Shown here piece by piece: positions 16,464 through 27,407 of a stretch of DNA of 64,000 bases. How positions within the stretch are numbered: the first letter of the stretch is position 1; each line of letters begins with the position of its first letter. This DNA is from Rhodothermales bacterium (GTDB taxonomy: Bacteria; Bacteroidota; Rhodothermia; Rhodothermales; UBA10348), in contig JANJTM010000034.1 in the NCBI GenBank assembly GCA_024711125.1, positions 61,603-125,602 on the forward strand, written 5' to 3'. The notes beneath the pieces were generated by a model. The model had not been told where the DNA came from. It searched no databases and was given only the letters and a program-made list of their open reading frames with translations. A program made the position numbers and the translations under genes.

Positions 16464-18197
16464 ATGCGCACGTTCCCTCTCGCCCTCGTCCTTGCCGTCC
16501 TGTCCGTCGCGGCCGGCTGCGCTCGAACCGGTCCACTGACCCCCGAAACCCTGCCTTCCGCGGTTCGCGAGGCCTTCTCGGGCGATTCGGCACTGGAAAC
16601 GGTGGCGTTCCTCGACCAACACGTCCGTTGGCCCGGAAACGCGGGCTTCGACGCGTCGATCGACCACGTCGCCGAGCGGCTCGAGGCGGCCGGTTACGTG
16701 AGGGACGACGAGGGCACCTCGGGCGAGCGCCTGGCCTATCGCGTCGAAAGCTACCCGATGGAGCGACCGGCATGGCAGCCGCTCGGGGCGCGGGTCGAGA
16801 TCGAGGGGGACTCCGCGGCCGTGCTCGATTTCGCGACGAACCGGAACATGCTCGCGACGAATTCCCACGGAACGCCTCCCGGCGGGGTGACGGCCGAGCT
16901 CGTGGACGTGGGTCCCGGACGCGAGGCCGACTTCGACGGCGTCGACGTGCGCGGCCGTTTCGTGATGGCCGACACGGACGTCGGAAGGCTCTTCCGCGCA
17001 GCCGTGCAGGAGCGGGGCGCCGCCGGGGTGCTGGGATACGACATGCCCGATTACACCCGGCCCGAGGTGAACCGCACGTCGATCCAGTTCGGCGGAATTC
17101 CGATCGATACCGTCGCGGCTTCGTGGGGCATCGCGCTATCGTACGAGGCCCGCGAACGGCTTCGCGCGGCGCTCGCGGCGGGTCCGGTGCGACTTCGCGT
17201 CGAGACCGAGGTCGAGTGGACGGCCGACGCCGTGGAGCGCACCGTGGTCGCCGAGATCCGAGGCTCGGTCGTGCCCGACGAACGCTTCGTCTTTTCGGCC
17301 CACGTGCAGGAGCCGGGGGCCAACGACAATGCGTCGGGCGTGGGTGCCCAGGTGGAGATGGCCCGCGTGGCGGCTGAACTCGTGCGTCGGGGCTCGATCG
17401 ACCCCGGACGTACGTTGACGTTCCTGTGGGGCGACGAGATCCGCTCCACGGCCCGGTTCGTCCGGCAGGATTCCGTACGCGCGCAGGGAATCGAGTGGGG
17501 CATGTCGCTCGACATGGTGGGTGAGAACACGGCGCTCACCGGGGGCACGTTCCTCATCGAGAAGATGCCGGATCCGTCGGCCGTGTGGACGCGCGGGGAC
17601 GACCGACATACGGAATGGGGCGGTCGCCCGCTCTCGCTCGACGAGATGACTCCCCACTTTCTCAACGACTTCGTGCTGAACCGGGCGCTCGAGCAGGCAT
17701 CCACCAACGGGTGGATCGTGGCCACGAACCCGTTCGAGGGAGGAAGCGACCATGTCCCGTTCCTGCGGGCCGGCATTCCGTCGGTCCTGCTGTGGCATTT
17801 CACCGACCAGTTCTACCACACGGATCGGGACAGGCTGGAAATGGTCTCGGCCGAAGAATTGGAGAACGTCGGCGTGACGGCGCTCGTGACCGCGCTGCGG
17901 CTCGTCACGGCCGACGGGGCCTCGACCCGCGCGATTGCGGCCGAGGTGCGGGACGCCGCGCTGGCCCGGCTCGAGGGCGAGGCCGCGCTGTCGGCGGCCG
18001 AGATCGCCGCCGGTGCGGAACCGGAAGGCCAGGAGGCGATCCTGGCGGCGTGGATCGACTGGTACGACGGGGCGCTGTCGACCGTCGCCGCGGTCGAGAT
18101 CGGCGGTCCCTCGACCGAAACCCTCGCGGCGATCGGAGAAGCCCGCGACCGTTTGCGGGCGTATGCAGAAACGGTGCGGGCAGGCCTGGGCGAATGA
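16464..18197 (+). CDS. M28-family zinc peptidase lipoprotein
   Basis: A 577-residue lipoprotein (lipobox AVLSVAAGC) with a PA-like insert and an M28 aminopeptidase domain. Metal and catalytic motifs in order are FSAHVQEPGANDNASG (His and Asp ligands), LWGDEIRST (acidic residue), MSLDMVGEN (Asp ligand) and TDQFYHTDRDRLE (final His). Aminopeptidase or glutamate-carboxypeptidase-like activity on peptides at the outer envelope is expected. It ends with a helical tail (~130 residues). It stands alone on the plus strand, with a small minus-strand gene converging 18 bp beyond its stop. Confidence 0.82.
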   Translation: MRTFPLALVLAVLSVAAGCARTGPLTPETLPSAVREAFSGDSALETVAFLDQHVRWPGNAGFDASIDHVAERLEAAGYVRDDEGTSGERLAYRVESYPMERPAWQPLGARVEIEGDSAAVLDFATNRNMLATNSHGTPPGGVTAELVDVGPGREADFDGVDVRGRFVMADTDVGRLFRAAVQERGAAGVLGYDMPDYTRPEVNRTSIQFGGIPIDTVAASWGIALSYEARERLRAALAAGPVRLRVETEVEWTADAVERTVVAEIRGSVVPDERFVFSAHVQEPGANDNASGVGAQVEMARVAAELVRRGSIDPGRTLTFLWGDEIRSTARFVRQDSVRAQGIEWGMSLDMVGENTALTGGTFLIEKMPDPSAVWTRGDDRHTEWGGRPLSLDEMTPHFLNDFVLNRALEQASTNGWIVATNPFEGGSDHVPFLRAGIPSVLLWHFTDQFYHTDRDRLEMVSAEELENVGVTALVTALRLVTADGASTRAIAAEVRDAALARLEGEAALSAAEIAAGAEPEGQEAILAAWIDWYDGALSTVAAVEIGGPSTETLAAIGEARDRLRAYAETVRAGLGE

Positions 18198-18215
18198 GGG
18201 CCTGCCGGGGACCCT

Positions 18216-18398
18216 CTACTCCAGGCGCCGCAACGCCTCGACGTCGCCCGGAAGTCCGACCGTGATCTCGCGGCGCTCCTGCAGACTGTTGAGCCGCATG
18301 GCTTCGTGCGCGTCGTCGCGTCGCCGCTTGAGCCAGCGGAAAGCGACGAACAGGACTCCGAATGCGATCGCGAGTTCAACCGGGCCGATGGTGTTCAT
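18216..18398 (-). CDS. Small single-pass membrane protein
   Basis: A 60-residue protein: a hydrophobic segment near residues 7-22 (VELAIAFGVLFVAF), then a basic stop-transfer (RWLKRRRDD) and a charged helical tail. An AAGGA Shine-Dalgarno (minus strand, complement of 18404-18408) lies 5 nt before the ATG, unusually clear for this sequence. It begins 24 bp downstream of the terminator of the CocE-like gene, so it may be a leaky-terminator or separate transcript. Function unknown. Confidence 0.6.
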   Translation of the reverse strand: MNTIGPVELAIAFGVLFVAFRWLKRRRDDAHEAMRLNSLQERREITVGLPGDVEALRRLE

Positions 18399-18421
18399 GC
18401 GCGTCCTTTTTCCGGATAACG

Positions 18422-18459
18422 AAAACGGGGGCGGTCGCGCGCCACGCGACCGCCCCCGT
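18422..18459 (-). terminator. Intrinsic terminator of the CocE-like hydrolase gene
   Basis: A perfect 15-bp inverted repeat (18425-18439 / 18445-18459) with a 5-nt loop; on the minus strand it is followed by TTTT (complement of 18422-18425). It lies 23 bp past the stop of the gene at 18483. Confidence 0.85.
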
Positions 18460-18482
18460 CGCCTCCGGGGCCGGCAGCCGGC

Positions 18483-20645
18483 TCAGTGCGCTCGGCGATG
18501 CACGACCAACCGCGACGGCCTGTCGGCCTCGAAGTAGATGCGCTGGGTGGCCTTGACGAAGTCCTCGGGTTTCGCCTCGTAGATGTTCACGAACGTCTGC
18601 GGGTTGCGGTCGACGAGCGGGAACCACGAATGCTGCACCTGGACCATGATCCGGTGGCCCGGCTTGAAGGTGTGGTGCACGTCGGGGATGGAGAACCGCA
18701 CGCGGGTGGGCTTGCCGGGCTCGAACGGCTCGGGCTTCTCGAAGCTGTTGCGGAACCGCCCGCGCATGACCTCTCCGCGCACGAGCATCTGGTAGCCCTG
18801 CATCGGAACGCCTTTCTCGTTCCTTGGGTAGGCCGCGGACAGCGTGTCGGGGAAGACGTCGATGAGCTTGACGACGAAATCGGCGTCGGTGCCGGTGGTC
18901 GAGATCCAGAGGTCGGCCGCGATCGGGCCGGTGAGCGTGAGCGCCTCGGTCAAGTCGCCCGTCTCGAACACCGCGACGTCGGGCCGGCGGGAGGCGAAAC
19001 GCTGGTCATCCGACATGTACTCGACGGTGCGGAAGAGATGGACGTCCTCGGTGTACGGCACGGGTTTCGCCGGATCGGACACGTATTCCACGAACCCGGT
19101 CGTGGCGCGGGGCGCCGTCCAGGACAGGTTGCCGTTCTGACGCAGGTAGAGGCTGGTTTCGGTGACGTCCGCGGGCGGCCAGGTTTCGAACGAATCCCAC
19201 CGGTTGGCGCCCGTGTCGAATACGGTCGCTTCGGCGAGGCCGTCGGCAGGTCCGTCCTTCAGGTACTGGTCGAAAAAGGCCTTCTCCATGGCCTTGTAGT
19301 CGGCCGACGTGTTCCGGAACCAGTGCACGTTGCCCATGTTCGGCGCGTTTCCTCCCGCCCACTGGCCGTGGAACCATGGGCCCATCAGCAGCCGGTTCGA
19401 CGTGGACGGGGCATTCTGCGCCTCGATGGCGCGGTAGACTGCGAGCGGTCCCCACAGGTCCTCGGCGTCGAACCATCCGCCCACGGTGAGCACCGCGGGC
19501 TTGACGTTCACGAGGTGCGGACGCGGATCGCGGCGCTTCCAGAAGTCGTCGTAGTTCGGGTGCGCGATGATCTCGGGCCAGAACTCGATGCCCTGCAGGT
19601 ACGTCTTCACGATGTTCGGAATCGTGCCCAGCTCGAGGAAGAACCGGTAATTGTCCTGCATCGGCCACTGGAAGGGCGGCGGAGACTCCCGCGTGGGTTC
19701 GGGCCGCGGCACCCCGTTCGACACGTAGAACGAGAAGGCGTCGAGCTGGAAGAACGCGCCGTTGTGGTGCCAGTCGTCCCCCAGGAACCAGTTCGTGACC
19801 GGGGCCTGCGGCGAGACGGCCTTGAGCGCCGGGTGGGCGTTCGGAAGGGCGGTGGTGGAGTAGAAACCGGGGTAGGAGATTCCGAGCACGCCCACGCGGC
19901 CGTTGTTGCCCTTCACGTTGTTCACCAGCCACTCGATGGTGTCGTACGTGTCGGTCGACTCGTCGATGTCCTGCGGGCCCCTCGGGTTGACGACCTGCGG
20001 GCGGATGTTCTCGAACGTGCCTTCGCTCATGTAGCGTCCGCGCACGTCCTGGAGCACCAGGATGTACCCGTCCTCCAGCATGTGGCGGAAGGCGCCGATC
20101 TTGCCCGAGAAACGCTCGGGTCCCCCCGGTTCGGAGTTGTAGGGCGTGCGGTTGATGAGGATCGGGTACGACTTCGACTTGTCCTTCGGCGTATAGATCG
20201 ACGTGAAGAGCTTCACGCCGTCCCGCATCGGGATCATGACCTCGGTCTTCTCGAGGAGCGCGGTGGCCCACTCCGGCCCGGCCTCGGTCGGAACGGCCGC
20301 GCGGCCGAACTTCAGCGGCAGCGGCTGGCCCCCCTGCGTGAAGGTGCCGTCGATGGTCTCCCCGTCGAAGGTGCCCTCGTACCGCACGCCGGCCTGCACG
20401 AACGTGAAGACGACCGTGCCGCCCTCGAGCGTGAAGGTGGTCATCGGGATGCCGAACGCGCCCTGGTTGGGACTGTCGAGCGTCGCCGTGTAGCCGTCCC
20501 CGGCCGCCGTGACGTGCAGCGACATGGGGAGGTTCACCTGGCCGGGGGCGAGGGTGCCGTGCCAGTCGCCCGCAATCGACTGGGCGCGGGCGTGGCCGAC
20601 GGTGAGCAGGAGCGCGAGGAGCAGGGCAGAGCGGATGGGACGCAT
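18483..20645 (-). CDS. CocE/NonD-type alpha/beta hydrolase (X-Pro dipeptidyl-peptidase family)
   Basis: A 720-residue exported hydrolase of the CocE/alpha-amino-acid-ester-hydrolase/X-Pro dipeptidyl-peptidase S15 group. Signal peptide MRPIRSALLLALLLTVGHARA. Residues about 22-120 form an extra N-terminal beta domain (IAGDWHGTL, ATLDSPNQGAFGIPM, GTFTQGGQPLPLKF) shared with the hydrolase at 27408-28844. The catalytic domain shows GVLGISYPGFYS (nucleophile Ser), GGWFDAEDLWG (Asp) and MGPWFHGQW (His). The C-terminal jelly roll contains GPIAADLWISTTGTDADF and FKPGHRIMVQVQ. Substrate (acyl peptide or ester) unknown. A strong terminator follows. Confidence 0.9.
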   Translation of the reverse strand: MRPIRSALLLALLLTVGHARAQSIAGDWHGTLAPGQVNLPMSLHVTAAGDGYTATLDSPNQGAFGIPMTTFTLEGGTVVFTFVQAGVRYEGTFDGETIDGTFTQGGQPLPLKFGRAAVPTEAGPEWATALLEKTEVMIPMRDGVKLFTSIYTPKDKSKSYPILINRTPYNSEPGGPERFSGKIGAFRHMLEDGYILVLQDVRGRYMSEGTFENIRPQVVNPRGPQDIDESTDTYDTIEWLVNNVKGNNGRVGVLGISYPGFYSTTALPNAHPALKAVSPQAPVTNWFLGDDWHHNGAFFQLDAFSFYVSNGVPRPEPTRESPPPFQWPMQDNYRFFLELGTIPNIVKTYLQGIEFWPEIIAHPNYDDFWKRRDPRPHLVNVKPAVLTVGGWFDAEDLWGPLAVYRAIEAQNAPSTSNRLLMGPWFHGQWAGGNAPNMGNVHWFRNTSADYKAMEKAFFDQYLKDGPADGLAEATVFDTGANRWDSFETWPPADVTETSLYLRQNGNLSWTAPRATTGFVEYVSDPAKPVPYTEDVHLFRTVEYMSDDQRFASRRPDVAVFETGDLTEALTLTGPIAADLWISTTGTDADFVVKLIDVFPDTLSAAYPRNEKGVPMQGYQMLVRGEVMRGRFRNSFEKPEPFEPGKPTRVRFSIPDVHHTFKPGHRIMVQVQHSWFPLVDRNPQTFVNIYEAKPEDFVKATQRIYFEADRPSRLVVHRRAH

Positions 20646-20757
20646 GGCAATACCTGGGTGGGATGCGATCCCGAAAGGTATTGGGCCGCAACCCGCCGCG
20701 AAGCCGGGGAATGGACTACGCGGATGCGTCCAAAGGCTGTCGCCGGCTCGGCGGGGT

Positions 20758-21135
20758 TCACTCCACCGCCGCCACGGCGTCGATCTCGACCAGGATGCCG
20801 TGGTGCAGGCCCGGCGCCGGCACGATGGCCCGCGCGGGCCGGTGCGTCCCGAACACCTCGGCGTACGTGCGGTTGACCGCGTCCCAAAGCGCCATGTCGG
20901 CGACGTAGACGGTGGTCTGGAGCACCCGGTCGAGCGACGATCCGGCCGCGAGCAGGATGGCCTCGAGGCTGCGCAGCACGAGCCGGGTCTGCGCCTCGAC
21001 GGGACCGCTCTCGATGGCGCCCGTCACGGGATCCTTCGGAATCTGCCCCGCAACGTACACGAGGCCGCCGTGCACGACGGCCTGGGAGTAGTGCCCGGCG
21101 GGAATCGGGGCCTCGGGCGTGGAAACGAAACGCAT
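20758..21135 (-). CDS. RidA/YjgF-family protein
   Basis: A 125-residue protein of the Rid family, which hydrolyses reactive enamine/imine intermediates released by PLP enzymes. Motifs are PIPAGHYSQAVV at the N-terminus, YVAGQIPKDPVTG, LRSLEAILLAAGSSLDRVL, YVADMALWDAVN and HRPARAIVPAPGLHHGILVEIDAVA. The conserved Arg (in PARA) and terminal Glu (VEIDAVAAVE) are kept, as in RidA proper. The start MRFVSTPEAP is typical. It is divergent (99 bp) from the epimerase gene and 112 bp downstream of nothing it shares, so it is probably its own unit. Confidence 0.9.
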   Translation of the reverse strand: MRFVSTPEAPIPAGHYSQAVVHGGLVYVAGQIPKDPVTGAIESGPVEAQTRLVLRSLEAILLAAGSSLDRVLQTTVYVADMALWDAVNRTYAEVFGTHRPARAIVPAPGLHHGILVEIDAVAAVE

Positions 21136-21234
21136 GGTCGGGATCGGGCTGTTCGCGCCGAACCTACGAACGCTTGGCCAGAGGAAGGACCGCTTCCTAT
21201 CATTCGGGCCGCACGCCCCGCACCAGCGACATCC

Positions 21235-22335
21235 ATGCGCATCACCCGGATCGAACTCTACAAGGCCGAAATCCCGTTCCACGAGCCGTTTCGGATCTCG
21301 CTGACGGTGTCGACCTCGGCCAAACCCGTCTTCGTGCGCATCCACGCCGAGGGCGCGCTGTACGGATGGGGAGAGGCTACGCCCACGCGCGCCATCACCG
21401 GCGACACCCAGGCCGGAGCCTTTGCCGCGGCGCAGGAGTACGCCGGGCTGCTCATCGGGCGGGACGCGACGGACATCGAGGGCGCGAACGCGCTGCTCCG
21501 GCGGCATATCGCGGGCGAGCCCTCGATCCGCGGGGCCTTCGACAACGCGCTCTTCGATCTCGCGTCGAAGGCGGCCGGCCTGCCGCTCCACGCGTTCCTC
21601 GGCGGGCCGCGGCGCACGTTCGAGACCGACAACACGGTTCCGATCGAAACCCCCGAACACATGGCGGCCAAGGCCGCCGGCTTCGTTCGCGAAGGCTTCC
21701 GGGCGGTCAAGGTGAAGCTCGGCACGACCGCGGTCGAGGACATCGCGCGCATCGCGGCGATCCGCGAGGCGATCGGAGAGGGCATCCCGATCCGCGTGGA
21801 CGCCAACCAGGGCTGGGACGTGCCGACGGCCATCGAGGTCCTGCGCGCGATCGAGGCGTACGACGTGCAGTACGCCGAACAGCCGGTCGCGCGGTGGAAC
21901 GTGGACGGCCTGCGCCGGGTGCGGGACTCGGTCTCGCTTCCGATCATGGCCGACGAGTCGGTCTTCGACCACCACGACGCGGCCCGCCTGGCCTCGGCCG
22001 AGGCCTGCGACTATTTCAACATCAAGCTCGCCAAGGCGGGCGGCATCGGGACCGGCCTCAGGATAGCGGCCGTCGCCGAGAGTTTCGGGCTATCGTGCAT
22101 GGTCGGATGCATGAGCGAGACCCGCCTCGCGCTCACCGCCGCGGCGCACCTGGTCTCGGCGCGGCCGGTGATCCGCTTCGCCGACCTGGACAGCCACGTC
22201 GACCACGAATTCGACCCGGTCACGGGCGGAATGACGATTGTGGATGGCTTGGTGCATCTGCCGGACGGTCCCGGCGTTGGAGCCGATCTCACCCCGGAAT
22301 TCCTCGAGCGCTGCGAACGAATCGCGATCGACTGA
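21235..22335 (+). CDS. dgcA: Enolase-superfamily dipeptide epimerase / N-acetyl-D-Glu racemase-like
   Basis: A 366-residue mandelate-racemase/MLE-subgroup enolase. Catalytic KVKLG (Lys acid/base pair), metal ligands in RVDANQGW, YAEQP and MADES, and the second catalytic Lys in FNIKLAKAGG are all present. This pattern fits L-Ala-D/L-Glu epimerase, used in murein peptide recycling. However, the gene is followed after 3 bp by a DUF1611 protein, an arrangement described for the D-glutamate pathway (DgcA, N-acetyl-D-glutamate racemase, with DgcN). ATG 21235 is the first Met fitting the family start. The gene symbol rests on the pair and is tentative. Confidence 0.88.
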   Translation: MRITRIELYKAEIPFHEPFRISLTVSTSAKPVFVRIHAEGALYGWGEATPTRAITGDTQAGAFAAAQEYAGLLIGRDATDIEGANALLRRHIAGEPSIRGAFDNALFDLASKAAGLPLHAFLGGPRRTFETDNTVPIETPEHMAAKAAGFVREGFRAVKVKLGTTAVEDIARIAAIREAIGEGIPIRVDANQGWDVPTAIEVLRAIEAYDVQYAEQPVARWNVDGLRRVRDSVSLPIMADESVFDHHDAARLASAEACDYFNIKLAKAGGIGTGLRIAAVAESFGLSCMVGCMSETRLALTAAAHLVSARPVIRFADLDSHVDHEFDPVTGGMTIVDGLVHLPDGPGVGADLTPEFLERCERIAID

Positions 22336-22338
22336 GCC

Positions 22339-23418
22339 ATGCTTCCCGTTCCGCCCGAACCCCATCCCGCGCTGCTGTTCACGAACGGCATCCTGGACGA
22401 CGACCACGCCAAGACCGGGCACGGCGTGCTGCGCGGCAGCCGCCGCTTCCGCGCCGTGGCCGTCATCGACCATACGCACGCCGGCCGGGACGCCGGCGAG
22501 GTCATGGACGGAAAGCCGCTCGGCGTGCCCATTTTCGCGTCGGTGGAGGCGTTCCAGGCCGCCGGTAACGTGCTTCCGACCTATTTCCTGATCGGTGTCG
22601 GGTTCGCGGGCGGAAAGCTTCCGGCCAGCGCGCGTCCCGCGATCGCCGACGCGCTCTCGCGCGGTTTGACGGTCGTGAACGGGCTGCACCAGCTGCTGGG
22701 CGACGATCCGGAGTTCCGGGCGATCGCCGAGGCGAACGGGGGAGGCTTCCTCGACATCAGGCGCCCGCGGCCGGTTTCGGAGCTTCGATTCTGGACCGGC
22801 GACGTGCGCGACGTCAAGGCGAAGGCCATCGCGGTGCTGGGTACCGACTGCGCGATCGGCAAGCGCACGACGGCGAAATTCCTCGCCGAGGCGTGCAACG
22901 CGGCCGGCCTGAAGGCCGAGATGATCTACACGGGCCAGACGGGCTGGATGCAGGGCCACAAGCACGGATTCATCTTCGACACGACGGTCAACGATTTCAT
23001 CGGCGGGGAGATCGAGCGTGCGCTGCTCGAGTGCGACCGCGAGTCGAAGCCCGACGTGATGTTCATAGAGGGGCAGAGCGCGCTGCGCAACCCGTCCGGG
23101 CCGTGCGGATCGGAGTTCATCCTGTCGGGCAACGCGCGGGCGGTCATCCTGCAGCATGCCCCGTCCCGTACCCACTTCATCTCGCACGATCCGCCGGAGG
23201 CCGAAGTGCCTACGCCCGAGCAGGAGATCCCGCTCATCGAGGCGTACGGGGCGCGTGTGCTGGCGGTGACGATCAACGAGTCGGGCAAGGACCGGGCGTG
23301 GCTCGACGCCTACCGCGACGACCTGCAGCGACGGCTCGGCATCCCCGTCGTCTTCCCGCTGCGGGGCGAGACGGAACGCCTGGTCCCGGTCGTCAGGGCG
23401 TACCTGGGAGGCGGCTGA
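22339..23418 (+). CDS. dgcN: DUF1611 P-loop protein, D-glutamate N-acetyltransferase-like
   Basis: A 359-residue DUF1611 protein. The N-terminal Rossmann-like domain (LLFTNGILDDDHAKTGHGVL, AVAVIDHTHAG) is followed by a P-loop-type domain with AVLGTDCAIGKRTTAKFLAE, YTGQTGWMQGHKHG and FIEGQSALRNPSGPCGSEF. Members named DgcN acetylate D-glutamate before racemisation by the enolase partner. The start is 3 nt after the epimerase stop, so the two are co-translated. A P-loop in an acetyltransferase is unexpected, and the molecular role of that loop is not evident here. A plain GTPase-like role is the alternative. Confidence 0.82.
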   Translation: MLPVPPEPHPALLFTNGILDDDHAKTGHGVLRGSRRFRAVAVIDHTHAGRDAGEVMDGKPLGVPIFASVEAFQAAGNVLPTYFLIGVGFAGGKLPASARPAIADALSRGLTVVNGLHQLLGDDPEFRAIAEANGGGFLDIRRPRPVSELRFWTGDVRDVKAKAIAVLGTDCAIGKRTTAKFLAEACNAAGLKAEMIYTGQTGWMQGHKHGFIFDTTVNDFIGGEIERALLECDRESKPDVMFIEGQSALRNPSGPCGSEFILSGNARAVILQHAPSRTHFISHDPPEAEVPTPEQEIPLIEAYGARVLAVTINESGKDRAWLDAYRDDLQRRLGIPVVFPLRGETERLVPVVRAYLGGG

Positions 23419-23552
23419 CCGGGGTCCACGGCCCGGATGGGTGCGCACTACCCGATGTCGGGTGATGCCCCTACAGTTCCGCGCGACATTCGCTGTCAGC
23501 GAACGATCGGGGGCCGCCGTTTCTTTGCGGCCGCAACCTGACCCGATCCACC

Positions 23553-25823
<2,271 letters not shown>

Positions 25824-25841
25824 TCCTCGGAGAGCGGAAAC

Positions 25842-25885
25842 GAAGCGGCCGCCGTGCCTTCGGGTGCGGCGGCCGCTTCCTTTTT
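25842..25885 (+). terminator. Intrinsic terminator of maeB
   Basis: A perfect 13-bp outer stem (25842-25854 / 25867-25879) continues through two wobble and two C-G pairs to a TTCG loop closed by C-G, the extra-stable UUCG type. TTTTT follows at 25881-25885. It lies 18 bp beyond the maeB stop. Confidence 0.93.
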
Positions 25886-26017
25886 CTGGACCTGGGGCCG
25901 AAACCAGGTGGTGTGGAAGGTTGCAGTGTGAAGAAATGGAGAAGTCATGGGATTTACGGACGGGGCGGAACCCTGTGTCAACGAGGCGGTTCCAAAACGC
26001 AACCAATGGGCACCACA

Positions 26018-26263
26018 ATGGAACCGACCGTATCCATGACCCTCAAGGGTATCCCCGAATCGCTGCTTTCCCGTCTTCGCGAGGAAGCCGACCGGGAGCG
26101 TCGCAGCCTGAATCAGCAGGCGATCCTCCTTCTCGAGCGTGCCCTCGAGCGGCCGACCCGGTCGTTCGGCGAATTGTTCGACGAGTTCGTCGAGCGGCAC
26201 GGGGTTCCGGGATTCGGTGACGAGGAACTGGGCAGCCTTCGCGGCGCGGCCGAGCCCAATTGA
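26018..26263 (+). CDS. Antitoxin of a VapBC/FitAB-type pair
   Basis: An 81-residue protein with a ribbon-helix-helix-like N-terminus (VSMTLKGIPESLLSRLREEA, SLNQQAILLLERAL) and an acidic C-terminal tail (FDEFVERHGVPGFGDEELG) suited to block a PIN toxin. ATG 26018 is chosen; ATG 26006 and ATG 26036 are in-frame alternatives and no clear Shine-Dalgarno decides. It sits 3 nt before the PIN-domain gene, the standard antitoxin-first order. RHH antitoxins usually autoregulate the operon. No operator was obvious in the 130 bp between the maeB terminator and this gene. Confidence 0.75.
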   Translation: MEPTVSMTLKGIPESLLSRLREEADRERRSLNQQAILLLERALERPTRSFGELFDEFVERHGVPGFGDEELGSLRGAAEPN

Positions 26264-26266
26264 TCC

Positions 26267-26677
26267 GTGGTCCGGTACCTGCTCGACGCGGATGTCGTCT
26301 CGGAGGTACTGCGCGCGCGGCCGGACCCGTCGGTGGTCCGGCGCCTTCGCGAGTGCCGGGGCGAGGCCGCCTTGCCCAGCGTGGCATGGCACGAACTGGT
26401 CGAACTCGCCGCGCGGGTTCCGGCAGGGGCGGTGCGGCGACGCTACGCGGCGTTCCTGAAGGACGTGGTTTCGCCGTCCCTTCCCGTCGTCCCGTACGAC
26501 CGCGAAGCGGCCACGTGGCACGCCCGGTTGCGGTCCGGACCTTCGGACTGGATCACCCTGGCCGATTCCATGGTGGCCGCGGTCGCCGCGGTACACGGGC
26601 TGACGCTGGTGACGAGGCGGCCGGCAGCCTTTTCCGCGTATCCGGGGCTGACGGTCGAGCGCTGGCACGGAGGCTGA
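26267..26677 (+). CDS. PIN-domain toxin, VapC-type
   Basis: A 136-residue PIN endoribonuclease-like toxin, start GTG 26267 (MVRYLLDADVVSEVL), 3 nt after the antitoxin. The acidic active-site residues D7, E43 (AWHELVEL) and D100 (ITLADSMVAAVAAVHG) are in place. The usual last motif TRNxxDF reads TRRPAAF, so the fourth acidic residue is alanine (about residue 121). Many VapC proteins tolerate variation there, but reduced activity is possible. Expected to cleave RNA when free of antitoxin. Confidence 0.85.
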   Translation: MVRYLLDADVVSEVLRARPDPSVVRRLRECRGEAALPSVAWHELVELAARVPAGAVRRRYAAFLKDVVSPSLPVVPYDREAATWHARLRSGPSDWITLADSMVAAVAAVHGLTLVTRRPAAFSAYPGLTVERWHGG

Positions 26678-26690
26678 CCGTGCGCGCGGC

Positions 26691-27338
26691 TCACCGGTAG
26701 CGGCCGGGGGGCGGGGGAGTATGGCGCACCGATCCCACGTCTCCCGGGACGGAAATGCCGGGGTACAGGGTGCGGGGCCGCTGCGGCGGGGGCTGCACGG
26801 CCCGATCGACGGGTCGCGGAGGCTGCTGCTGCGGCTGCGATTGCTGCCGCGTGTGTTGCGACAGGGAAGACGGCGGGGCGACCTGCACGATTTCCTGGCG
26901 ATACCGGCTGGGGGCCGGCTGCGGCCTGCGACGGGGGATCATCATTCCGATCAACCACGCGAGGCCCAGGGCACCGAGCACTACGGCCCAGGCGGGGCGA
27001 TTGATCTCCCGGGTGATATTCCAGGTAATGGTCTGGAGCTGCCCGTTCCGCGTGTAGCCGACGTCGGGACCGGCATCCGCGCCGCCGATCCACGACGGCA
27101 TGAACTGGTGGTCGACCACGCGGGTCTGCCCGTCCACGCTGTACTCGCCCAGTTGGCGAGTGGGTGGGAAGAGGAGAGCCAGCCCCAGGAGAGCCAGGCA
27201 CAGCACGGTCCAACGTCCCCGTGTCAACCCCTTCGATTCGCGGCCCGATCGGTTCGGACCCACGGCGCCGCAGTACGGACACTCGAACGAAGTCGGCGAG
27301 ATGGCGCGTCCGCAGTGGGAGCAGGCGATGGGAGACAT
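26691..27338 (-). CDS. Zinc-ribbon membrane protein
   Basis: A 215-residue protein with an N-terminal zinc ribbon (ACSHCGRAISPTSFECPYCG, two CxxC pairs), a first transmembrane helix near 44-58 (WTVLCLALLGLALLF), an extracytoplasmic loop of about 55 residues (VDHQFMPSWIGG) and a second helix (WAVVLGALGLAWLIGMMIP). It ends in a Gln/Pro-rich cytoplasmic tail (QQSQPQQQPPRPV). No enzyme motif. Zinc-ribbon plus transmembrane proteins of this sort are common and mostly uncharacterised. It converges on the toxin gene (13 bp) and lies 69 bp downstream of the alpha/beta hydrolase, perhaps in its transcript. Confidence 0.65.
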   Translation of the reverse strand: MSPIACSHCGRAISPTSFECPYCGAVGPNRSGRESKGLTRGRWTVLCLALLGLALLFPPTRQLGEYSVDGQTRVVDHQFMPSWIGGADAGPDVGYTRNGQLQTITWNITREINRPAWAVVLGALGLAWLIGMMIPRRRPQPAPSRYRQEIVQVAPPSSLSQHTRQQSQPQQQPPRPVDRAVQPPPQRPRTLYPGISVPGDVGSVRHTPPPPGRYR

Positions 27339-27407
27339 GGCGGGTAGGGCAAGGTGGGCCGTAGCGGTAGGATCGGCCGGGAATCTGCCCGGATAAGCCC
27401 CTTCCCG

